Shown: positions 6,919 to 11,587 of the stretch, in pieces
Layout of the letters: each line of letters starts with the position of its first letter
How positions within the stretch are numbered: the first letter of the stretch is position 1
From: Bacteroidota bacterium
GTDB lineage: Bacteria > Bacteroidota > Ignavibacteria > Ignavibacteriales > Ignavibacteriaceae
Direction: 5' to 3'
Length of the DNA stretch: 11,587 nucleotides
NCBI GenBank assembly: GCA_023453665.1
Contig: JAEXTA010000205.1
Coordinates: forward strand, 1-11,587
Notes under the pieces: generated by a model
The model's database searches: none
The model's input: only the letters and a program-made list of their open reading frames with translations
What the model was told of the DNA's origin: nothing
Translations under genes and position numbers: made by a program

Positions 6919-8916
6919 TCATTCTTTATCAATTAACCAACCTTCTGCCATTCCTGTTTCAACATCAGAAATAAATCTCGACGGAAGCGAAAGCGTAACT
7001 CCTTTTTCACGATCGTAAAGATTCATCGGGTAAGTGATAAATAAATTTTGTTTTGCCCTTGTTGATGCAACATACATAAGCCTTCTTTCTTCTTCAAGAA
7101 GTTCCTGGCTTTCTACTGATCGGCTGGAAGGGAAGTAACCATCAACTGCATGTATAATAAAAACGGAATGCCATTCCAATCCTTTTGCAGAATGAATTGT
7201 TGACAAAGTAAGATATTCTTCCTGCTTATCGGGTGAATCAATATCAATCACACTGTCGATTATCGGTTCAATAGCCATATCTGCCAGAAGGCTGTCAAGT
7301 GATCTGTAGTTTTCTGTGATGTTTAAAAAGATGTCTATGTCTTTTTTTCTTTTGTTAAAATCATCATACTTATCTTTGAACAAAGGATAATAATACTCAC
7401 ATACCTGCTGTGCTTTTTCTGATGGCTGCGATTTTGATGTAGTGATCAGATAAAGCAGCTGAAATAAATCATAAAGTTTTTCGTATCTGAATTTACTTGA
7501 GTTTTCCGGGTTTTGATTTACGGAGATTTTTCCCGTTGATAATTCATCAAGAATTTTTTGAGCAGTCTTTGGTCCAATTCCTTCATGAAGTAATAATACT
7601 CTGTACCAGCTTACAACATCTTTTGGATTAGATGCAATCCTTAAAAATGCAAGAATATCTTTTATGTGTGCAGTTTCAATAAACTTCATTCCGCCAAATT
7701 TAAGGAAAGGAATTCCTGCTTTATTCAATTCGATTTCAAGATCAAATGAAAAAAAAGATGAGCGGAATAATACTGCAATATCATTCAACTGAACTCCTTC
7801 TTCACGGAGTTCAAGCACTTTATCAACAATAAATTTTGATTGAAAATTTTCGGTCGTCGCTGCGACTATAAGAGGAAGTTCGCCTTTACTTTTTCTTGTA
7901 TAAAGAACTTTTGTGAATTTTTCGATTGCAGTTTCATTTATATGATTGGCAAGATTCAGGATCGGTTGGGTGCTTCGGTAATTTTCTTCAAGTTTAATTA
8001 TCTGCACATCTTTAAACAAAGAAGGAAATTCCATGATGTTCTTAAAGTTTGCACCCCTGAACGAGTAAATTGATTGTGAATCATCTCCGACAACCATTAT
8101 GTTATTATTTACCTGACATAAACCCTTAACAATATCTGCCTGAAGTTTGTTTGTATCCTGGTATTCATCAACCATAACAAATTTTATTGCAGAGAGAAGT
8201 GAACGAACGGCAGGAGAAGAACTTTCAAGAAAGTTTTTCAGATATACGAGTAAGTCATCATAATCAAGAAGATTATTTTTGTGCTTATAATTTTTAAAGA
8301 TGTTGTGTATATCAATTATTTCCTGCAACTGTTCAATAAAGTGAGGATAACTTTCTAAAATAATACTCTCGATAGTCCTGCCTGTGTTTACGCTAAGACT
8401 GTAAACCTTGTTAAGTGTTTGTTTATTGGGGAATCTTTTTTCTTTGCCAATAAACCCTGCCTGTGAACGAATAAGATTAATAACATCTTCACTATCAGAC
8501 TGATCTAATATTGTAAAATTAGATTCGAGGTTTAATGCTTTGGCATATTTTCTTAAAGTCAGATTTGCGAATGAGTGAAATGTTCCACCGTTTATTTTAG
8601 AACACCTGTTATCTAATAGAATAGATGCCCGGTTAAGCATTTCATTTGCGGCTTTGCGGGTGAATGTTAAAAGTAAAATCGATTGAGGATCATAACCAAG
8701 TTCAACTAAGCGGGCAACCCTGTAAACCAATGTTCTTGTTTTGCCTGTGCCTGCACCGGCAATTATAAGGTAAGCTCCTTCAACAGCAGAGGCGGCTTCG
8801 TATTGTGCGGGATTTAGTTCATGCTGATAATTAATAACAAAACGGGCTTCATCAATTTTTTTTGTTATGAAGCCCGCTTCATTAATTTTCTTAAGAGTAT
8901 ATTTTTTATGAATCAT
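6919..8916 (-). CDS. UvrD/PcrA/Rep-family superfamily 1A DNA helicase
   Basis: A 665-residue 3'-5' DNA helicase with all core motifs: Q motif LNPAQ (34-38), Walker A AGAGTGKT (53-60), Ia LTFTRKAANEM (83-93), Ic GTFHSFA (111-117), Walker B VDEYQD (249-254), III VGDDSQSIYSFRGA (276-289), IV ENYRS (311-315), V LSTIHSAKGLEW (571-582) and VI EERRLMYVASTRAK (609-622). The family works in nucleotide excision and mismatch repair and in clearing stalled forks. It is somewhat shorter than PcrA/UvrD (about 720 residues) because little follows motif VI, so the usual C-terminal RNA-polymerase-binding tail appears absent. Exact orthology (UvrD, PcrA or a paralogue) is unsettled. The ATG overlaps the preceding stop as ATGA (8913-8916), indicating translational coupling. 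Residues 9-28 look like an in-frame 10-residue duplication before the Q motif. Confidence 0.93.
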   Translation of the reverse strand: MIHKKYTLKKINEAGFITKKIDEARFVINYQHELNPAQYEAASAVEGAYLIIAGAGTGKTRTLVYRVARLVELGYDPQSILLLTFTRKAANEMLNRASILLDNRCSKINGGTFHSFANLTLRKYAKALNLESNFTILDQSDSEDVINLIRSQAGFIGKEKRFPNKQTLNKVYSLSVNTGRTIESIILESYPHFIEQLQEIIDIHNIFKNYKHKNNLLDYDDLLVYLKNFLESSSPAVRSLLSAIKFVMVDEYQDTNKLQADIVKGLCQVNNNIMVVGDDSQSIYSFRGANFKNIMEFPSLFKDVQIIKLEENYRSTQPILNLANHINETAIEKFTKVLYTRKSKGELPLIVAATTENFQSKFIVDKVLELREEGVQLNDIAVLFRSSFFSFDLEIELNKAGIPFLKFGGMKFIETAHIKDILAFLRIASNPKDVVSWYRVLLLHEGIGPKTAQKILDELSTGKISVNQNPENSSKFRYEKLYDLFQLLYLITTSKSQPSEKAQQVCEYYYPLFKDKYDDFNKRKKDIDIFLNITENYRSLDSLLADMAIEPIIDSVIDIDSPDKQEEYLTLSTIHSAKGLEWHSVFIIHAVDGYFPSSRSVESQELLEEERRLMYVASTRAKQNLFITYPMNLYDREKGVTLSLPSRFISDVETGMAEGWLIDKE
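8843..8876 (-). terminator. Terminator-like hairpin inside the helicase 5' coding region
   Basis: CGGGCTTCAT (8843-8852) and ATGAAGCCCG (8867-8876) form a perfect 10-bp inverted repeat with a 14-base loop. Read on the minus strand the stem is followed at once by TTTTGTTATT, which resembles an intrinsic terminator. It lies about codons 14-25 of the helicase gene, so if active it would attenuate transcription into the helicase and not end the operon cleanly. It could also be a by-product of the duplicated coding segment there. Function is inferred from shape only. Confidence 0.35.
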
Positions 8917-9467
8917 CTTCTAAGGGCTTTTGGTTTACCTATAATTTCTGAAACAATAATATAGTCTCTTACAGTCTGCGGTTCTCTGAGTTTCTTTTTC
9001 AAATCAGCAAAGGGATCCACAAAGGTTTTGCGTGTCAGAAAATACTTTTCATCATTCTCTTTACTTTTTGATTTTAGAGCAGGTTTAATTCCCGAAGCAT
9101 CATAAGAAGTGTATTTAGAATACATATGCTCGGACTGAGTAACTGTATTTTCCGTATTTATTTTTCTTACATCACTTTTTTGAACAGGTTTTGGCCTTCT
9201 GACAGGCTCAACTTTTTTTGGAACAGGAACCGGCAGTTCAGGAGTTTCCATCTTGAACATTTTTTCAATCTCGCGGAGAATATCATAGTCATCAACTTCT
9301 TTTTTCTCAGCTTTAACAGATGTTCCTTCATAAGTTGTTACCGACTGAGTATCAACGTCCAATGTTTCATTATCAGCTTTAGGAGGTTCTTTCTTTTTCT
9401 TAAAGAATGAACTTAAAAAACTGATTATGATTACCGCATAGATAAGTATTTCAAATACATTATCCAT
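8913..9467 (-). CDS. Small single-pass membrane protein of unknown function
   Basis: I do not recognise the family. The 184-residue protein starts with one hydrophobic helix (residues 5-22), followed at once by KKKK (23-26), so the long tail is probably cytoplasmic. The tail is highly charged, with an acidic stretch (55-75), a proline- and lysine-rich stretch (75-95) and a C-terminal block (about 143-184) that looks more ordered and ends in IIVSEIIGKPKALRR. I chose the ATG at 9465-9467, which puts the membrane helix at the N terminus. The longer in-frame alternative needs a TTG at 9501-9503 inside floA. AAGGA (complement of 9479-9483) lies 11 bases upstream of the ATG. It begins one base after the floA stop and overlaps the helicase start by four bases, so it belongs to a coupled operon. 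A role with FloA at the membrane is suggested only by position. Confidence 0.8.
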   Translation of the reverse strand: MDNVFEILIYAVIIISFLSSFFKKKKEPPKADNETLDVDTQSVTTYEGTSVKAEKKEVDDYDILREIEKMFKMETPELPVPVPKKVEPVRRPKPVQKSDVRKINTENTVTQSEHMYSKYTSYDASGIKPALKSKSKENDEKYFLTRKTFVDPFADLKKKLREPQTVRDYIIVSEIIGKPKALRR

Positions 9468-9468
9468 T

Positions 9469-10455
9469 TCAACTTTTATCCTTTTTCTCTTCCGGTTTTG
9501 CAATAGTTGTTCTCATTTCAGTATCAGCCTGGACATTTTTAAGATTATAATAATCCATCACTCCAAGGTTTCCTGATCTGAATGCCTCAGCAATTGCTCG
9601 GGGAACTTCAGCTTCTGCTTCTACAACTCTTGCGCGTTGTTTAGCAACTTCAGCAACCATTTCCTGTTCAAGTGCTACTGCAGCAGCACGTCTTTCCTCT
9701 GCTTTAGCACGTGCTACTTTTAAATCAGCTTCAGCCTGATCGGTTTGAAGTATAGCGCCAATATTCTGACCTATATCAACATCAGCAATATCAATTGAGA
9801 GAATTTCAAAAGCAGTTCCTGAATCAAGCCCTTTTGATAAAACACTTTTTGAAATTCTATCGGGATTTTCAAGAACCTGTTTATGATTATCACTTGAACC
9901 AATTGTTGAAACAATACCTTCGCCAACTCTTGCAAGTATTGTTGCTTCACCCGCGCCGCCGACAAGTCTTTCTATATTTGCGCGGACAGTAATTCTTGCA
10001 ATTGCTTTAAGCTGGATGCCATCTTTAGCAACTGCAGCAACTAACGGTGTTTCAATTACTTTAGGAAGTACCGACATCTTTACTGCTTCAAGAACATCTC
10101 TTCCTGCAAGATCAATCGCAGTAGCTCTTTCAAATGTAAGTCCAAGATTAGCCTTATCAGCAGAGATAAGTGCGTTAATTACTTTAATCACATTACCTCC
10201 GGCAAGATAATGCGCTTCAAGTTTACCCATTTCAACAGTAATCCCTGCTTTTGTTGCGGTTATCATACTTCTGACGATGATTACAGGTGGTACTTTTCGC
10301 AGCCGCATTCCAACCAGGTCTTTGAAAATTTTAACTTTTACCCCTGAGAAGTAAGCAGTAATAAATAATCCAAGAGGAATGAAATAAAGGAATACAATTA
10401 AAAAAAGAACGATCGCAATGATGATTACAATTGACAAACCGGCAATAGCGTCCAT
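9469..10455 (-). CDS. floA: Flotillin-like protein FloA
   Basis: A 328-residue SPFH/flotillin-like scaffold of the FloA (YqfA, UPF0365) type, normal in length. Residues 5-36 form a hydrophobic membrane-inserting hairpin. The core after it carries RLRKVPPVIIVRSMITATKAG (51-71), with DLAGRDVLEAV (115-125), IARITVRANIERLVGGAGE (152-170) and RVGEGIVSTIGSS (176-188). A long Ala/Glu/Lys/Arg coiled coil (about 239-290) precedes FRSGNLGVMDYYNLKN (292-307). FloA organises membrane microdomains and affects membrane fluidity, secretion and signalling in Bacillus. AGGAG (complement of 10461-10465) five bases before the ATG fixes the start. It is the first gene of the operon with the small membrane protein and the helicase. 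An NfeD-type partner, common beside flotillins, is not adjacent here. Confidence 0.96.
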   Translation of the reverse strand: MDAIAGLSIVIIIAIVLFLIVFLYFIPLGLFITAYFSGVKVKIFKDLVGMRLRKVPPVIIVRSMITATKAGITVEMGKLEAHYLAGGNVIKVINALISADKANLGLTFERATAIDLAGRDVLEAVKMSVLPKVIETPLVAAVAKDGIQLKAIARITVRANIERLVGGAGEATILARVGEGIVSTIGSSDNHKQVLENPDRISKSVLSKGLDSGTAFEILSIDIADVDIGQNIGAILQTDQAEADLKVARAKAEERRAAAVALEQEMVAEVAKQRARVVEAEAEVPRAIAEAFRSGNLGVMDYYNLKNVQADTEMRTTIAKPEEKKDKS

Positions 10456-10874
10456 AAACTCTCCTGAAAATTTTAGTGAGAAACGTTTTCAATATAGGTT
10501 ATTTTTGATAAAGATTAAACGAGATGTTCTTAACGAATTGTTATTATTAAATTCCGGTTTACAAATTCTGTCATCATCTTTGACAATATGAGCCAATTGT
10601 GTACTTATGCAAGACAGATTTACAATTTAGTTTTTGAAATCGTTGATAATTTCTCTGAATTAGATGGTATAATATTTGTCAAATTAACACTTTAGGTTTC
10701 AATACCTACTTTAAATAAAATGGATAATAGCTTTGATATTTGGATTTTTAGCAAAATAAGCTAAATTCCAACAGTCTGATTAGCGGTTTTGGTAAAAATA
10801 TAGCCCAAATGAAACCAAACAGAAGGATTAAATGTTTAATAAATTGTCATCATCTAGAATACAAGGACTAAAAA
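10456..10874. promoter_or_regulatory. Divergent intergenic region between floA and clpC
   Basis: These 419 bases separate two divergently read genes and must supply promoters for both. No gene was seen. On the plus strand TTGATA (10643-10648) and TATAAT (10668-10673), with a long 19-base spacer, could drive clpC with a leader of nearly 200 bases. Short dyads follow: TAGGT/ACCTA (10693-10708) and TTTAGC/GCTAAA (10747-10765). I see no CtsR direct repeat and no CIRCE element, the usual clpC/heat-shock controls of Firmicutes. No convincing floA promoter could be picked. Confidence 0.4.
10643..10673 (+). promoter_or_regulatory. Candidate clpC promoter
   Basis: TTGATA at 10643-10648 matches five of six bases of a sigma-70 -35 and TATAAT at 10668-10673 is a perfect -10. 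The 19-base spacer is two longer than ideal. Transcription would begin near 10680 and leave about 195 untranslated bases before the clpC ATG. In Bacteroidota relatives the housekeeping promoter consensus differs, which lowers confidence. Confidence 0.3.
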
Positions 10875-11587
10875 ATGGATGGAAATTTTTCAGATAGACT
10901 TCAGGATGTAATAAGATTAAGCCGTGAAGAAGCATTAAGATTAGGTCACGATTATATCGGTACTGAACATCTACTTCTCGGGATTATTCGTGAAGGGCAG
11001 GGTGTTGCAATAAGAATTTTGCGTAACCTTGACTGCGATCTGATGAAGCTAAAAAAAGCAATTGAAGATACAGTAAGAACCTCCGGCGGAACTCTTACCA
11101 TTGGCAACATTCCACTTACAAAACAAGCCGAAAAAGTTTTGAAGATCACACAAATCGAATCAAAAATTTATAAAGCAGATGTAATCGGTACTGAACATCT
11201 TCTTCTTTCACTCCTGAGAGATGAAGATAATATAGCTACACAAATTCTTCATCAGTTTAATGTTTCTTATGATTCCGCTAGATCAGAATTAAACGCGATG
11301 TTAAGCAGTTCTAATCCCAAAGATACATCAGGAAACCAGCCGCCAGCATCGGATAAAAAAAGCGAAAGAACAAAAACTCCTGTCCTCGATAATTTTGGAA
11401 GGGAATTAACAAAACTTGCAATTGAGGACAAGCTAGATCCTGTTGTTGGTAGAGAAAAAGAAATTGAACGTGTTGCGCAAATACTCAGCAGAAGAAAAAA
11501 GAACACCCCGGTAGTAATTGGTGACCCAGGTGTTGGAAAAACTGCTATCGCTGAAGGTCTTGCATTAAGAATCGTACAAAAGAAAGT
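10875..11587 (+). CDS. clpC: ClpC-type AAA+ unfoldase (partial, runs off right edge)
   Basis: N-terminal 237 complete codons of an Hsp100/Clp ATPase that feeds substrates to the ClpP protease; the full protein is usually over 800 residues. The N domain has its two repeats, with GHDYIGTEHLLLG (24-36) and VIGTEHLLLS (103-112). A low-complexity polar linker (about 155-178) leads into the first AAA+ domain: VLDNFGRELTKLA, DPVVGREKEIERVAQIL and Walker A GDPGVGKT (216-223). The ATG at 10875-10877 is preceded by AAGGA (10863-10867) with a 7-base gap. The sequence MDGNFSDRLQDVIRLSREEALRLGHDYIG-type start resembles ClpC of Ignavibacteria/Chlorobi, in my recollection. It is transcribed away from floA and is unrelated to the NRPS operon. 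Confidence 0.96.
   Translation, partial: MDGNFSDRLQDVIRLSREEALRLGHDYIGTEHLLLGIIREGQGVAIRILRNLDCDLMKLKKAIEDTVRTSGGTLTIGNIPLTKQAEKVLKITQIESKIYKADVIGTEHLLLSLLRDEDNIATQILHQFNVSYDSARSELNAMLSSSNPKDTSGNQPPASDKKSERTKTPVLDNFGRELTKLAIEDKLDPVVGREKEIERVAQILSRRKKNTPVVIGDPGVGKTAIAEGLALRIVQKK

Noticed and set aside
9501..9503. TTG start giving a 196-residue form of the small membrane protein
   Set aside because: It would start inside floA with a basic 12-residue lead. The ATG at 9465-9467 directly precedes the membrane helix.
10643..10874. CtsR or CIRCE-type heat-shock operator before clpC
   Set aside because: Neither the CtsR heptad direct repeat nor the CIRCE inverted repeat could be found.

Overview
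The window looks like chromosomal DNA from a low-GC (roughly 35% G+C by eye) member of the Bacteroidota/Chlorobiota/Ignavibacteriota assemblage. Ignavibacteria is my best guess. The evidence is the ClpC and FloA sequence style, the AT-rich and often Shine-Dalgarno-poor leaders, and the codon bias. This is inference from memory, not a database match.

Left part (1-6551, all minus strand, so read right to left): a nonribosomal peptide synthetase (NRPS) operon. It opens with an Sfp-type phosphopantetheinyl transferase (5835-6551), which would activate carrier proteins. After 42 bases comes a 1564-residue synthetase (1098-5792) with an unusual order: formyltransferase, then the C-terminal half of a condensation domain without its active-site motif, then an adenylation domain, then a carrier protein. 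The adenylation domain is interrupted between motifs A4 and A5 by about 360 residues of luciferase-like (flavin) monooxygenase. Its specificity residues read D-I-L-Q-L-G-M-I-W-K, a glycine-type code. A second synthetase begins 173 bases downstream with an intact condensation domain and runs off the left edge. Together they suggest an assembly line that starts with an N-formylated, and probably oxidised, glycine unit and passes it to a following module.

Middle (6552-6918): an AT-rich gene-free gap carrying several dyads. It must hold the end of the upstream operon and the leader of the NRPS operon.

Right-middle (6919-10455, minus strand): a tight three-gene operon of floA (flotillin-like scaffold), an unrecognised small single-pass membrane protein, and a UvrD/PcrA-like helicase. 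The junctions are 1 base and a 4-base ATGA overlap. The helicase gene has a perfect 10-bp inverted repeat followed by a T-rich run near its 5' end.

Right edge (10456-11587): a 419-base divergent intergenic region and then the first 237 complete codons of clpC (plus strand), the Hsp100 partner of ClpP. No RNA genes, insertion sequences, CRISPR arrays or tRNA-like attachment sites were seen.

The most interesting item is the formylating, monooxygenase-bearing glycine starter synthetase and the product it implies.
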